A stretch of 64,000 nt of DNA from Gracilibacillus orientalis (GCF_900114645.1 NZ_FOTR01000003.1:124001-188000); one strand, 5' to 3'; positions 8,457 through 19,497 are shown, numbered from the stretch's first letter. Made by a program: numbers and translations. Notes: generated from the sequence alone by a model not told the origin.

Positions 8457-11400
8457 TCACCCTTTCTCAGATCTAATTTGATATGTGCAAATTTCATACG
8501 GCTTTAATTTCATTTTATAGCTATCCGTACTTACTAATGAATGATCGATAGTTTTTTCAAGCAGATTAGTTTCCTGGAATACAACTTTTTCTGGTAATGT
8601 CACTGTTGTTGACACCTCGCTTCCTTCTGCCTCGTATAACCGTACAATAAGTCCCTTTTCATTTTCAGCCAATTTAACGGCATCCAATATAGCGCTTTCG
8701 CTTTCTATTCTTATAAACGATGAAGAATTTAATAAGTTACCTTGAGATGTTTTCGCAGGAGATATAAGGTCTCTCGTATTTAACTCATGGCCTTTTTTGA
8801 CTGTGTCTGCTGCTTTCCAATCACCTTGATGCGGATATAAAGAATAGACGAACTGATGTCGGTGAGTATCTGCACTCTGATCAGGCCATTTCGGCGATCT
8901 CAATAAAGATAACCTGATATTTTGACCTTTGATATCATATCCATATTTACTATCATTTAAAAGGCTGACACCATAGGTTCCTTCTGATAAATCTGCCCAT
9001 CGTTGACCACAAACTTCATATTGGGCTTGCTCCCATGTCGTATTATTATGTGTCGGACGGTCGATCGTTCCAAAAGGTATTTCATAAGTTGCCTGTGACG
9101 AATAAACATTAACTGGAAAGGCCACTTTTAACAATTTATTCGTTTCCTTCCAATCTACTTCTGTTTCGAAATCAATTAACTTAGAATAATGGTGAAATAT
9201 AATCTTTTGTGTAATAATAGATTCATTTAACTTCCATTTAAAATGTAATTCATCTGTTAAGTTACTTGTGTAATGAACAGTCTCCTCAAGCAACTTCATA
9301 TTATCAATCTTCTGAGAAGCAAAATTCGGATCTATATCCCAGGCGTCCCAGTCTGTAGGAAGATCATCAAATAATTGTAGTTCATTAGCGACCTCCCCGG
9401 ATTGAATAATCTCTTTATCACACTGTTTATCATACAATCGTGAGATGAAGCCTTGTTCAGTAAATTCTACGATGTAGTTAACCGTTTCCCACTTGCCATT
9501 CAATGACTGGGAAGATGCTAATATATTCCCTTCCTCCTCCTGTACCCAAACTGTTTTATAGCCAAATTGTGGTACATTCGAAATAAAAGCATGTAATTCA
9601 ATGGTTGAATTATCAACCCTTACATATTCTTTTGGATAAGGATTCCCTTCTTCATCTACTATTGTTTTTGATAATAGATCTTGATCGCCATTCACTTTAA
9701 TAAGACGATCCCTATCCCATCCCAAACTATTGAATATAATTAGTGGTTCACCGGGGCCATTCGTATCTACACGACTTTTGATTTGCTCAATTGCTTCTCT
9801 TTGCAAAGATTCACCTTCAGACATAACTTCTTGATATTGTTGATCTGATAGCTCATATACTGGTTCAATTGATGTACCAGGAACAATATCATGAAACTGA
9901 TTCAACAGTATTAATTTCCAAAGTTTCTTTATTCTTTGAGCAGGGTAATCAGTTCCTATTAGCAGATGAACAAATGAATGCCATATCTCCACATTTCGAA
10001 GTAAAGATTCAACTTGCCGGTTATATTTTTTTGTTTTTGCATGCGTAGTATAGGTTCCTCTATGGAGTTCTAAATACAAATCACCATACCATTTTGGCAA
10101 TGCTGGCTTTTGCTGACTAATGTGTCCAAAGAAGTCATGTACCTTACTAAACTTCACATTAGGCAGACCTGGTAATGATTTTGACCGTTTAACTTGTTCG
10201 ATCATTTCTCTTGTAACACCACCTCCACCATCACCATAACCGTACACCAACATTCTTTCGTTATGGTCATTCTTCTGATTAAAATCATTCCATGTCTCTT
10301 TTATATCCTTTGGATTTGTTTGTTGACCCAAGATAGTATGTAAATAAGATAAAATGGTTGTACCATCAATACCTTCCCAATGAAATAAATCATAGGGGAA
10401 ACGATTGGTATCATTCCAATTTAACTTCGTCGTCATAAAATACTCCGTATCAGCTTTTTTTAGAATCTGAGGTAAAGATGCACAATAACCGAATGTATCT
10501 GGTAACCATTCCACTTTAGGTTCTTCTCCAAATTCTTCTTTAAAATATTGCTTGCCATATAATAGCTGTCTTACCAATGATTCACCTGATGGAATATTCA
10601 AATCTGGTTCCACCCACATGCCACCGATAATTTCAAAACGTCCTGCTTTTATTTGTTGTTTGACTCGTTCATATATTTTAGGATAATAATTTTTTAGATA
10701 TTCAAATAATTGCGGTTGGCTTTGGGCATACTCAAACTCCTCATATTCATCCAGCAATGTGCAGGCTGTTGAAAAAGTCCTTGATGCTTTACGAATCGTT
10801 TCTTTTAAAGGCCATAACCATGCAACATCTATATGTGATTGACCAATAGCTCGAATAGTTCCTTCACGGTAGCCAGAAATCTCTTTTAATAGTGATTGAA
10901 TGCTCTGTTCTTGTTTGAGCAACTCCTTTTGATTCATCAAATTTTTCTTATCAGGTATTTTCCATTCATTCGCCAGATCTTCTAATCTTTTATAAAGTAT
11001 GGAGTAACGAGTATCTGATTCAGGTATTAAAGCTAATGTATTGCAGGCGGTTTGCAATGTATAGACAAAGCTTTCCACTGCTCTATTAACTAATACCAAG
11101 GCACTGTCCTCTAAAAATATAGAAGGTGGTGCTGTTTCCGCACTTGCTACTTGGTTAAAGCCTCGTAAAGAATCTTCTGGAATACCAACAGGGTTAAATA
11201 GTTCTATTTCAATATTTAATATACTTCTGTCTAGTATATGTTCTGCCAAGAAACAAAAGGAACGGTTGCGATCAAAACCTTGAATCGGCTCTCCATTAAT
11301 ATTCATTAATGCTTCATAATGAGATGAAATGCCACCAGGACCTCCCGCTTTAAATATGATACCGATGTCTTTGGAAGACCAATCATTCGGGATTTCTATG

Positions 11401-11603
11401 TGATTATTTAAAAAAGCAGTTACTCCAGACTCAATCAATGGTCCCCCGATATCGGCTGTTTCGGGTGAATTCTCTTGCTCTAAGGGTTGATAATTCTCAG
11501 GGCCTTCATACTTAAATAAATTCATTTCCCAATTATTGATCGTTTTCGTTGCAATATATTGGTTATTTCTTAGTAATCGAATCAAACGATGAATTCTTTT
11601 CAT
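8457..11603 (-). CDS. Alpha-mannosidase GH38, MAN2C1-like long form
   Basis: 1048 residues, as in the cytosolic MAN2C1 type, with about 250 residues before the catalytic domain. GQSHIDVAWLWP (near 255-266) holds zinc-binding His and Asp, and WLPDTFGYCASLPQ (near 366) has the nucleophile Asp. A second metal-site region follows at LNQFHDIVPGTS, then the middle three-helix domain and large beta-sandwich domains. It removes alpha-linked mannose (1,2, 1,3 or 1,6) from non-reducing ends; no signal peptide, so cytoplasmic. The start has GTGAGGGA upstream. It sits 12 bases after the GH3 gene and is the longest enzyme of the operon. Linkage preference cannot be read. Confidence 0.93.
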   Translation of the reverse strand: MKRIHRLIRLLRNNQYIATKTINNWEMNLFKYEGPENYQPLEQENSPETADIGGPLIESGVTAFLNNHIEIPNDWSSKDIGIIFKAGGPGGISSHYEALMNINGEPIQGFDRNRSFCFLAEHILDRSILNIEIELFNPVGIPEDSLRGFNQVASAETAPPSIFLEDSALVLVNRAVESFVYTLQTACNTLALIPESDTRYSILYKRLEDLANEWKIPDKKNLMNQKELLKQEQSIQSLLKEISGYREGTIRAIGQSHIDVAWLWPLKETIRKASRTFSTACTLLDEYEEFEYAQSQPQLFEYLKNYYPKIYERVKQQIKAGRFEIIGGMWVEPDLNIPSGESLVRQLLYGKQYFKEEFGEEPKVEWLPDTFGYCASLPQILKKADTEYFMTTKLNWNDTNRFPYDLFHWEGIDGTTILSYLHTILGQQTNPKDIKETWNDFNQKNDHNERMLVYGYGDGGGGVTREMIEQVKRSKSLPGLPNVKFSKVHDFFGHISQQKPALPKWYGDLYLELHRGTYTTHAKTKKYNRQVESLLRNVEIWHSFVHLLIGTDYPAQRIKKLWKLILLNQFHDIVPGTSIEPVYELSDQQYQEVMSEGESLQREAIEQIKSRVDTNGPGEPLIIFNSLGWDRDRLIKVNGDQDLLSKTIVDEEGNPYPKEYVRVDNSTIELHAFISNVPQFGYKTVWVQEEEGNILASSQSLNGKWETVNYIVEFTEQGFISRLYDKQCDKEIIQSGEVANELQLFDDLPTDWDAWDIDPNFASQKIDNMKLLEETVHYTSNLTDELHFKWKLNESIITQKIIFHHYSKLIDFETEVDWKETNKLLKVAFPVNVYSSQATYEIPFGTIDRPTHNNTTWEQAQYEVCGQRWADLSEGTYGVSLLNDSKYGYDIKGQNIRLSLLRSPKWPDQSADTHRHQFVYSLYPHQGDWKAADTVKKGHELNTRDLISPAKTSQGNLLNSSSFIRIESESAILDAVKLAENEKGLIVRLYEAEGSEVSTTVTLPEKVVFQETNLLEKTIDHSLVSTDSYKMKLKPYEICTYQIRSEKG

Positions 11604-11615
11604 GACAATCCCTCA

Positions 11616-13877
11616 CTATTCTTCATGAATCACTAATTTTTTCTCATCCAATTGGTCGGATGATTCACCTATCATTAACATTACATTTCCTGGCTCAACT
11701 ACTTGATTCATTTCTAAATCCCAAATAGCTAGTTCTTCAAAACCTAATTGTAATCTCACGTTTTTCGTCTCTCCAGCAGGTATCCATATTTTCTTAAATG
11801 CTTTTAATTCTTTTATTCTTTGCGTAACAGATGCTTCTAAGTCTTGAATGTATAATTGTACGACAGCAAAACCATCATATGCCCCTGTGTTGGAAACATC
11901 GACTGATACATGGAGACGTTCACCATTTGTTAACGAATGGATACTAATTGTCTCATGTTCTTTTGTTGAAAATTCGCACGGAAACAAACTATACGATAAA
12001 CCGTAGCCAAAACTGTACATGGCATGACCTACTTCATCGTAGTAATCGCTTTTTGCCCCACTATTTTTGGCATTATAATATACTGGTAATTGATCTGCCG
12101 AATATGGAATAGATACCGGCAGTTTTCCACTCGGATTCACATCACCAAATATGACTTCCGCTATCGCTTGACCACCTAGTTGACCAGGATACCATCCTAT
12201 TAATATCGCATCTAAATATGGTTCAATATCTTTCAAACTATATGGCCGTCCTTGGATTAACACCCCTATCATAGGAGTATTTAAGGAGGCTAACTCTTGA
12301 ACTAATTCTTTCTGAACACCACCTAAATCTAAATTTGCTACATCGATATTCTCACCACAATCCATTTCAGCTTGATCATAGTCGATCACCGCTCCGTTAT
12401 CCTGAAATTCCATACCAAACTCTCTTGCGCTTGATCCACCTAATGCTAAAATAACAACATCCGCTTTACTAGCTATTGTTTTTGCATTATTAAAATCTGA
12501 CATATCTGTTGATCGAATTCTACATCCCTTGGTATAAAGAATTTCACAACCTTCCTCAACAATTTCACTAATCCCTTGCTTTATCGTTACAACCGATTCT
12601 TTTCTTTGTGGAGCTGTATAATCTCCTAATAAATTATAAACATTGTCTGCATTAGGGCCTATAACGGCTACTGTTTTATTCGTTTTGCTTAAAGGCAGTA
12701 AATGATGTTTATTTTTTAAAAGTGTGATAGATTGTCTTGCCATTTCTAAATTTAATGTTTTACCTTCTTTTCTACTGACCGAAGCGCACTTTTGTTTGTT
12801 AACTTTTTCTGAAAATAGTCCTAACAAAAATTTCACATACAACACACGTTTAACTGCTTTATCTACTACCGATTCTTTTATTTTTCCATTCATAACAGCT
12901 ACTTCAATTTGTGTATAAATATCGTCCCACAAGCTTAAATCCACACCTGCGTTTAAAGCATAAGCTGCAGCCAACTCTTTATCGCCAGTGAGTAAAAGTA
13001 ATCGGTCCAATGCTGTTCCATCTGCCATCACAATACCGTTAAAACTCCATTCTTCACGAAGTATACCCGTTAATAATTTTCGATTTGAATGACATGGAAT
13101 TCCATCAATCTCATTATAGGCTGCCATACACGCTAACGCCCCGGATCTAACTCCCGCCTTCATGGGTGGTAGGTAAATTTCTCTTAATTCCCTTTCACCG
13201 ATTAATGCAGGACCAGCATTATGTCCACCAACAGCAGCTCCTTGTGCGGCAAAATGTTTTAGAACAGCAATAACATTAGGGGCCTCTTTATTATCTCCTT
13301 GCATACCTTTAACTACAGCCTTAGTCATACGGGCAGCTAAATAAGGATCTTCACTGAAACACTCCTCCGTTCTCCCCCACCTGGGATCTCGCGCAATATC
13401 CAATGTGGAAACCAATCCTAAATGCACACCCCTCTCCATTAATTCTAATGCTATATATTCAGACACCGATGTTTGTAAGTCCGTATTCCATGTAGCACCA
13501 GACCCTAAATGGGTAGGAAAAACTGTGCTGTCCAATGCTTGATGACCATGGGGGCATTCTTCAGAAAAAAGTGTCGGAATCCCAAGTCTAGTATGTTCCT
13601 TTAGATAATCCTGAATCATATTTGTAACATGTATAGAATCCTCTAAAGGAATGCCATTTTCGAAATGTATACCAGACCAAGGGTCAGCTCTAAACAAACC
13701 GTATAAAGCCCCAATTCCTTGGAACTTTTGAACATGTTGTTTAAACGTCTCGGTTAATTCGTATTGGTTTCCAATTTTTCTATATACTTGCCAACCATAT
13801 AACTTTTGGTTTAACTGTCCTACCTTTTCTTCTAAAGTCATTTGTTTTACCAAATCATCGACTTGTTTCTCTAGCAA
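11616..13877 (-). CDS. Glycoside hydrolase family 3 beta-glycosidase
   Basis: 753 residues with TTG start; GGGAGG lies upstream and no better start is near. Order: TIM barrel (LKHFAAQGAAVGGHNAG, EIYLPPMKAG), nucleophile Asp in GIVMADGTALD near 286, alpha/beta sandwich (AVIGPNADN, LALGGSSAREFG, LIQGRPYS, GWYPGQLGGQAIAEVIFG), then the fibronectin type III-like C-terminal domain (GFAVVQLYIQD, ELKAFKKI). The architecture is that of BglX-like beta-glucosidases, xylosidases and related exo-enzymes, not NagZ, because the NagZ KHFPGHG motif is absent. No signal peptide. In this operon it would remove a beta-linked sugar capping the mannoside, or a beta-mannoside. Specificity unknown. Confidence 0.9.
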   Translation of the reverse strand: MLEKQVDDLVKQMTLEEKVGQLNQKLYGWQVYRKIGNQYELTETFKQHVQKFQGIGALYGLFRADPWSGIHFENGIPLEDSIHVTNMIQDYLKEHTRLGIPTLFSEECPHGHQALDSTVFPTHLGSGATWNTDLQTSVSEYIALELMERGVHLGLVSTLDIARDPRWGRTEECFSEDPYLAARMTKAVVKGMQGDNKEAPNVIAVLKHFAAQGAAVGGHNAGPALIGERELREIYLPPMKAGVRSGALACMAAYNEIDGIPCHSNRKLLTGILREEWSFNGIVMADGTALDRLLLLTGDKELAAAYALNAGVDLSLWDDIYTQIEVAVMNGKIKESVVDKAVKRVLYVKFLLGLFSEKVNKQKCASVSRKEGKTLNLEMARQSITLLKNKHHLLPLSKTNKTVAVIGPNADNVYNLLGDYTAPQRKESVVTIKQGISEIVEEGCEILYTKGCRIRSTDMSDFNNAKTIASKADVVILALGGSSAREFGMEFQDNGAVIDYDQAEMDCGENIDVANLDLGGVQKELVQELASLNTPMIGVLIQGRPYSLKDIEPYLDAILIGWYPGQLGGQAIAEVIFGDVNPSGKLPVSIPYSADQLPVYYNAKNSGAKSDYYDEVGHAMYSFGYGLSYSLFPCEFSTKEHETISIHSLTNGERLHVSVDVSNTGAYDGFAVVQLYIQDLEASVTQRIKELKAFKKIWIPAGETKNVRLQLGFEELAIWDLEMNQVVEPGNVMLMIGESSDQLDEKKLVIHEE

Positions 13878-13914
13878 TTTTTAACCTCCCATCATTAAAT
13901 AAAAGTGTAATTTT

Positions 13915-15276
13915 TTACGAAAATTTAAAAACATGAGCAATTGGTGTATGTTCACCTTCCACGGGAGGGATTTTCACCGTTAATCCTTTTTTTCCTTGAT
14001 AGAATTCCAGCGAATCGCAAACATTAAGCATGTCGATACGTTCTACTTCCCCGAAATAAGGAATAACTATTTCTTTATCTTGATAAGAATGATCTTTATC
14101 TTGATATAAACGGAAGCAATATACATAATTATCCTTAGTGGTAAAGCCGTAATTGTCTGTATAATACGGGGCAACCATTCTTGTTCCATATATTGACTCC
14201 CCATATAATCCCATCCACTCTCCCATATCCTTCATTAGTTCACAAGCTTTTCTTGGAAGTCGACCATCTGGTTGAGGAGGAACATTTAAAGCCAAATTTC
14301 CACCCTTAGCTACTATTTCGATAAGTGTGTGAATGATCTCTCTTAAAGATTTATATTCATCTTCAAATTTAAATGAAAAGGAAGTCCCAATTGTTATACA
14401 ACTTTCCCAAGGTACATCAATAGGCTGATCCGGAATTGTTTGCTCCGGTGTAATATAGTTCTCATATAAGCCTCCTACTGTTCGATCCGCAGTTAACAAC
14501 CAAGGCTGATGTTGTCGAGCATTTTCTACCACCTCACCAAGCCTGATATCTTGGTTGCGCTTACCTACCCAACCTGCATCTAGCCACAGAATGTCTATTC
14601 TTCCGTATTTCGTCATTAATTCCATTATTTGATTATGTGTGAATGATATAAACTTTTCCCACATCCATGGATAGTGTTTCGGATCATAAGATGGTCCTCT
14701 CCACATATAATTTTTTCTTTCCATTCCTGGCGCCCAATAATATGGCGTATGCCAATCTGCTTTAGAAAAATAAGCTGCTATTGCTATTCCTTTCTCACGA
14801 AAAGCATCAAAAACATTTTGGCAAACATCTGCATATTTATGTGTGTGAAATGGACAGTCTTTTCCTGTGATACTATAGTCTGTTTCATTGGTATCCCACA
14901 TGGAAAAGCCATCATGATGTTTGGTCGTAAATATAAAATATTTAAAGCCAGCTTGATGTGCAAGATCAGCCCATATATCTGGTTGAAATCTAATTGGATT
15001 AAATGTTTTGTTTAAATCAAAATATTGCCTCTTAAATTCTTCCATATCTTCTTCCCAATCGATATCATCACGAGACCATTCACCATCTTCATCACTTAAA
15101 GCCCATGATTCTACTAACCCCAACTGAGAATATGGTCCCCAATGCATCATCAATGCTAACTTTTGATCTTTAAACCATTCTAATCTTTCTAATAAAATGG
15201 AATCATTTGGTTTAACCCAACTCTGTTCTGGACTGTAATTGTGCACACCACTTGCTACTTCATGCTCTTTTTCCAT
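13915..15276 (-). CDS. Alpha-L-fucosidase GH29
   Basis: 453 residues, no signal peptide. WFKDQKLALMMHWGPYS opens the barrel, FIFTTKHHDGFSMWD is the fucose-binding His-His pair, and RIDILWLDAGW places the nucleophile Asp near residue 233. A short beta-sandwich end follows (VEGEHTPIAHVF). It hydrolyses alpha-linked L-fucose. The fucose released would feed the fuc genes at 57-62 kb. AAAGGAGG lies ahead of the ATG; gaps to the neighbours are about 30-40 bases, within one operon. The acid/base residue varies among family members and I cannot assign it, so the 1,2-, 1,3/4- or 1,6-preference is open. Confidence 0.93.
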   Translation of the reverse strand: MEKEHEVASGVHNYSPEQSWVKPNDSILLERLEWFKDQKLALMMHWGPYSQLGLVESWALSDEDGEWSRDDIDWEEDMEEFKRQYFDLNKTFNPIRFQPDIWADLAHQAGFKYFIFTTKHHDGFSMWDTNETDYSITGKDCPFHTHKYADVCQNVFDAFREKGIAIAAYFSKADWHTPYYWAPGMERKNYMWRGPSYDPKHYPWMWEKFISFTHNQIMELMTKYGRIDILWLDAGWVGKRNQDIRLGEVVENARQHQPWLLTADRTVGGLYENYITPEQTIPDQPIDVPWESCITIGTSFSFKFEDEYKSLREIIHTLIEIVAKGGNLALNVPPQPDGRLPRKACELMKDMGEWMGLYGESIYGTRMVAPYYTDNYGFTTKDNYVYCFRLYQDKDHSYQDKEIVIPYFGEVERIDMLNVCDSLEFYQGKKGLTVKIPPVEGEHTPIAHVFKFS

Positions 15277-15305
15277 CTGTTCAACCTCCTTTTACTTGAT
15301 AACGT

Positions 15306-16628
15306 TTATTTGTCCCTTTTAGACTTATAAACATGCAACGGACTCCCATTGACTACGAGTCCCATTTCACTTAATAGAAATTCACTAAACATAGAATTAG
15401 CCCAAGAAAACCAAGGTCGTGTATATCGCTCTGGATTATCCACATGAAAGCCCTCATGCATTAGATTTTCACCAGCATCTGTTGCTTTAAATATTTGAGC
15501 CAAATCATCCCTTTCTTCTTTTTCTATTGAGGTTAACCCTTGAACCGCTAATGCAATATGCCAAATATATTGATCTGGTGTATGCGGACTACCGATACCG
15601 CTTGCCACTTTACCTGTAAAATAATATGGATTTTCTTCACTCAAGATAAACTTTCTTGTATTTTGGTAAATTTCATCTTCAAACGGTCGGTATCCAATAT
15701 AGGGAATAGACAACAAGCTCGGAACATTTGCATCATCCATCAACACATAATTACCTAAACCATCTGTTTCATATGCATAGATAGGACCAAATGTAGGGTG
15801 TTCAACAATGCCATATCGCTGAATACCTTGCTCGATTTCTAGTGCTAAGTTGTTCGCTATATCGGCTAATGACTCATTTCCTAATATAGAAAGAGCTATC
15901 TCAGCTAATTGTTGTAAAGATACAACCGCAAACATATTAGAAGGAATTAAATAACCATATTTACAAGCATCATCACTTGGACGAAACCCGCTCCATGTCA
16001 TTCCCGTGTAGTTTACCGGTGCCCCATAACCATTATGAGAAAGTGTATCTTGTGGCGGACAATTATCACGTATGAAATGATAATCTGACTGATCTGGATG
16101 ATGCTGTTCTATCGTCCAAACATCTACTATTTTCTCCATCGCTTCTGTAAACTGCTGATTAAAATGAGTTGTGATACCCGTTGCCTTCCAATACAAATAA
16201 GCAAGCTGGATAGGATAGCAAAGTGAGTCAATTTCATATTTTCTTTCCCATATCCAATCAGTCATTTTCGTTTGATCCTCATGATAACGATTACCATTAG
16301 GGTGCTCATTAAAGGCATTGGCATAAGGATCATGGTTGATAAAGAATATCTGCTTCTTAATCACACCTTGGATCATTTTATCTATCTTTGGATCTTGATC
16401 TGCTAATAATAAATAAGGTCTAATCTGGGCTGCTGAGTCTCGCAACCACATTGCCGGTATATCACCTGTTATCACAAAAGTAGTTCCATCTGATTGGGGG
16501 CGTATTGTTGTTTGATACGTATTAACGAAACATTCCTGAAACAAAGCTTGCAGTTTTTGATCTATTTGATAATAGTCTTGCACTTGTTTAATTAAACCTT
16601 GGATAGAAGGTGTTAGCTGTTGTGTCAT
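15306..16628 (-). CDS. Exo-alpha-1,6-mannosidase GH125
   Basis: 440 residues, single (alpha/alpha)6 barrel as in GH125. FVITGDIPAMWLRDSAAQ near residue 55, HEDQTKMTDWIWERKYEID, YTGMTWSGFRPSDDACKYGY and HMPWFSW-like RPWFSWANSMFSE near the end match that family (PF06824), known to cut alpha-1,6-linked non-reducing mannose by inversion. No secretion signal. Six bases separate it from the upstream GH38 gene. GH38 plus GH125 together can strip the arms of high-mannose N-glycans or a yeast-type mannan. The pneumococcal N-glycan locus carries a similar GH125-GH38-GH29 set, which supports the functional reading by analogy. Confidence 0.92.
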   Translation of the reverse strand: MTQQLTPSIQGLIKQVQDYYQIDQKLQALFQECFVNTYQTTIRPQSDGTTFVITGDIPAMWLRDSAAQIRPYLLLADQDPKIDKMIQGVIKKQIFFINHDPYANAFNEHPNGNRYHEDQTKMTDWIWERKYEIDSLCYPIQLAYLYWKATGITTHFNQQFTEAMEKIVDVWTIEQHHPDQSDYHFIRDNCPPQDTLSHNGYGAPVNYTGMTWSGFRPSDDACKYGYLIPSNMFAVVSLQQLAEIALSILGNESLADIANNLALEIEQGIQRYGIVEHPTFGPIYAYETDGLGNYVLMDDANVPSLLSIPYIGYRPFEDEIYQNTRKFILSEENPYYFTGKVASGIGSPHTPDQYIWHIALAVQGLTSIEKEERDDLAQIFKATDAGENLMHEGFHVDNPERYTRPWFSWANSMFSEFLLSEMGLVVNGSPLHVYKSKRDK

Positions 16629-16634
16629 TTCTAT

Positions 16635-19379
16635 TCACTTCTTTCGCTTTACATTTAAACCCATGGTTACAATTTCAAAGGGGGCTACTGGTAATTTAAT
16701 AGAATCATTGGATACAGCTAATGTTTTAGCCTGTTCTTCTAATATGTTACTAAGATAATATTGCTTCACCTTATTGTTATTACTAATATTGACTGCTCCA
16801 TCATGACTCATCATATTAAAAAATCGCATATGCAGATCGTCAGTTAGGGCCGAGACTTTAACAGACGTTAAAACAGTCTCCTTTGAAGTATCTACCGATA
16901 TATATTGATGACTAGCAGAAATGGAACCACCTTGCATTGGTAACTGAATCTTAGACCATGGAATCTGGTATTGATAAGCTTGCTGATACATTTCAGCAAC
17001 AGAATTCTCCTGATTTCCATGAGGGAAAATTTTAAGAGCAGCAGATTGATCACCTAAACATTGTGCTTCAGGAGTCGGGAAATACCCCCAGTCTCCTAAT
17101 TCTCCTACCGATCGAACTAATGTAATGGCAATGGTATTCCTGTCATCTCTCAGCACTTCGTATTCATTTAATCCCTTATTAGCAATTGTTACGCCTTTTT
17201 CTCCGTCATGCATACTAACAAATGCCTGCTGATGTTGTGAATGATCCGGATTCGCCCACTGATCTGATGGTTGGTTATTTCTTTTAGCTACTTCAAATAT
17301 GGAATCCGCATAATGCACTTTGCATTCAATGTCTGTAGGGAACAGAGCACGCAGACGGTGGTCCTTCGCTACATTACAGTAAAAGATTTGTATATCGATA
17401 CCCTTACCATTTCGCTCTAAACTAACGTGAGTTTTGATTGTAAACGATATTGTTTTTTTGCTTCGACTTGCTTTACGACCGGTAAACCACACAAGTTCTT
17501 GTTGCTCCGTTTGTAACCTAGCCTCAGCACTTTCCGGAACTTCTAATTCATGAATGATTTCATAGGTAGCTCGAATAGGTGTATCCTCTACTAGCTTGAT
17601 AGATGCTTGTAATTCTTCTGTTGTAATAGGAAGATCTTTATATGCTTGTTTAAACATGTACTCATTTCCAATATCCCCTGAATCCTCATAGAATAATAGA
17701 TTTTCAAAAACTTGATTGGTCACTTTATTTCGAATATGGAGTGAACCATTTGCATTAATTTTAATATACATATAATCATTTTCGAGTACATTTTTTGCTG
17801 AAGCAATTTGATTTTTCCTATTGCTTTCCTTCTCCCCGATCACTAAAGCAAATGTCTGGTGACTTAAAGCTGCTACATCTTGTGCTTCTAGTGACACTTT
17901 TATTCTTTTTGCTAAATAAGGTTGTCGGAATTGATTTTTGGGCAAATCATAATCAAATATCACCCCTAAATCTTCTATCTCATAATCCAATATAGTACCT
18001 TTCTCATCTATTAAAATTCTCTTATCAATTGGATATTCTTCTAGTTGTTTTCGGTTAACTCCCTCTGCAAAATATTCCCGTTTCATTTCCAGCTCTACTG
18101 TTACCACGCCAGTGCGTCTTTGTCCTGTTGTATTAAAAATTGCAAATGGAATCGGGTCTTCACCATACTTCTTAAATAACGTGGTATCTATTTGCTTCGA
18201 GAGTTTTTCTAATACATCTTTTTTCATGCTTTCTGCCATATGTTTGCTCTTTTCAAATCTTGTTACCATTTCTCTGTGTACTTCATCCACACTACAACCA
18301 CAAATACTATCATGAGGGTGGTTCTTCATAAGCATTTTCCAAGCATATTCGATTACATCATGGTCATACTTATCGCCCATTAAATAAGCGAACGTAGCTA
18401 ATGGTTCTACTTCACTTTCTAACAAAGTTTGCACTTCTTGATTCATTTGTTTTAAATAAACCCTAGATGAAGCTGTATTTACTAATGTTCCCCACCCATC
18501 CGTATGTTGACTTCGCAATTCTCCTTCAACAGTTTTTAAATGATTTCCAATTCGTTTATGATCAAGTTGTTCTACATAATCATTAAAATTAGAATGAATA
18601 AATTCAACATCAGGATATAGTTCCTTTGCTATTTCAATAGCCTTAGACAAATCCTTTTGTACTGGCTGATGATCACATCCATTTAACATTAGTAAGTGGT
18701 TAGAAGATGCAAATTTCTTCACCGCCTCCAAATGTCCATCCCAATATTTTCTTGCTGCTTTTCTTTCTGAAGGTATTTCATTTCCATTACAATACCAATT
18801 AGCAAAAAGAATTCCGATTACTTCTGTTCCATCAGGGGACTTCCATTTCATTTCTGAATAAGGAGACTCATACATATCTGCTTCACTTACTAAATTATTA
18901 AAGCCTGTAGGTTTTACCCCTCGACCAAATGTGGCGTGCTTAATCCCAGCCTGAGCCAATAATTGTGGCGCCTGACCGATATTTCCGAATGAATCAGGAA
19001 AATATCCAATCTTAGATACATTTCCCCACTTCTTAGCATCTTTGATACCATATTGTAAATTGCGTATATTAGCTTCACTACTTGTTAGAAATTCATCCTG
19101 CAATATATACCATGGGCCGACAAAAAGGCGTTTTTGCTCTATTAATTGTTTTACTTTCTCTCTTCGTTCTGGACGTACTTCCAAATAATCATCTAATATG
19201 ATCGTCTGACCATCCAAGTGGAAACTTTTGAAATTTGGATCATTATCGAGTGTATATATTAATTGATCCATAAATTCTACTAATAAGAAATGATGTTTCT
19301 CGTATGGTAAATACCATTCTCGATCCCAATGTGTATGAGAAATAATATGAACGATTTTCTTTTCCTCCGATTTACTCAC
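16635..19379 (-). CDS. Alpha-mannosidase GH38, MngB-like
   Basis: 914 residues from the GTG at 19377-19379, which has GGAGG 8 bases upstream; a longer reading would place that ribosome site inside the coding region. HTHWDREWY (about residue 15-23) binds zinc, IGYFPDSFGN has the nucleophile Asp near 129, and MLMKNHPHDSICGCSVDEVH is the second zinc-site motif. Length and motifs match the MngB/YbgG branch rather than the longer GH38 in this operon, so the two probably cut different alpha-mannosidic bonds. No signal peptide. It is the first enzyme gene after the binding-protein gene, separated by a 168-base gap with a hairpin. Confidence 0.93.
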   Translation of the reverse strand: MSKSEEKKIVHIISHTHWDREWYLPYEKHHFLLVEFMDQLIYTLDNDPNFKSFHLDGQTIILDDYLEVRPERREKVKQLIEQKRLFVGPWYILQDEFLTSSEANIRNLQYGIKDAKKWGNVSKIGYFPDSFGNIGQAPQLLAQAGIKHATFGRGVKPTGFNNLVSEADMYESPYSEMKWKSPDGTEVIGILFANWYCNGNEIPSERKAARKYWDGHLEAVKKFASSNHLLMLNGCDHQPVQKDLSKAIEIAKELYPDVEFIHSNFNDYVEQLDHKRIGNHLKTVEGELRSQHTDGWGTLVNTASSRVYLKQMNQEVQTLLESEVEPLATFAYLMGDKYDHDVIEYAWKMLMKNHPHDSICGCSVDEVHREMVTRFEKSKHMAESMKKDVLEKLSKQIDTTLFKKYGEDPIPFAIFNTTGQRRTGVVTVELEMKREYFAEGVNRKQLEEYPIDKRILIDEKGTILDYEIEDLGVIFDYDLPKNQFRQPYLAKRIKVSLEAQDVAALSHQTFALVIGEKESNRKNQIASAKNVLENDYMYIKINANGSLHIRNKVTNQVFENLLFYEDSGDIGNEYMFKQAYKDLPITTEELQASIKLVEDTPIRATYEIIHELEVPESAEARLQTEQQELVWFTGRKASRSKKTISFTIKTHVSLERNGKGIDIQIFYCNVAKDHRLRALFPTDIECKVHYADSIFEVAKRNNQPSDQWANPDHSQHQQAFVSMHDGEKGVTIANKGLNEYEVLRDDRNTIAITLVRSVGELGDWGYFPTPEAQCLGDQSAALKIFPHGNQENSVAEMYQQAYQYQIPWSKIQLPMQGGSISASHQYISVDTSKETVLTSVKVSALTDDLHMRFFNMMSHDGAVNISNNNKVKQYYLSNILEEQAKTLAVSNDSIKLPVAPFEIVTMGLNVKRKK

Positions 19380-19497
19380 AACAATACCCTCCAAATTAAC
19401 GATCAAATTCGGTTAAATGTTTTAATTTCATACGATTGAACATAAACTTCACTTTGTTGTTTCTAATTCATTTATTCTTGCATTTAATATGTAAGAA

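Noticed and set aside
11616-13877. NagZ-type beta-N-acetylglucosaminidase as identity of the GH3 enzyme
   Set aside because: The KHFPGHG motif is missing, and the three-domain form with a fibronectin-like end is that of BglX-type enzymes.
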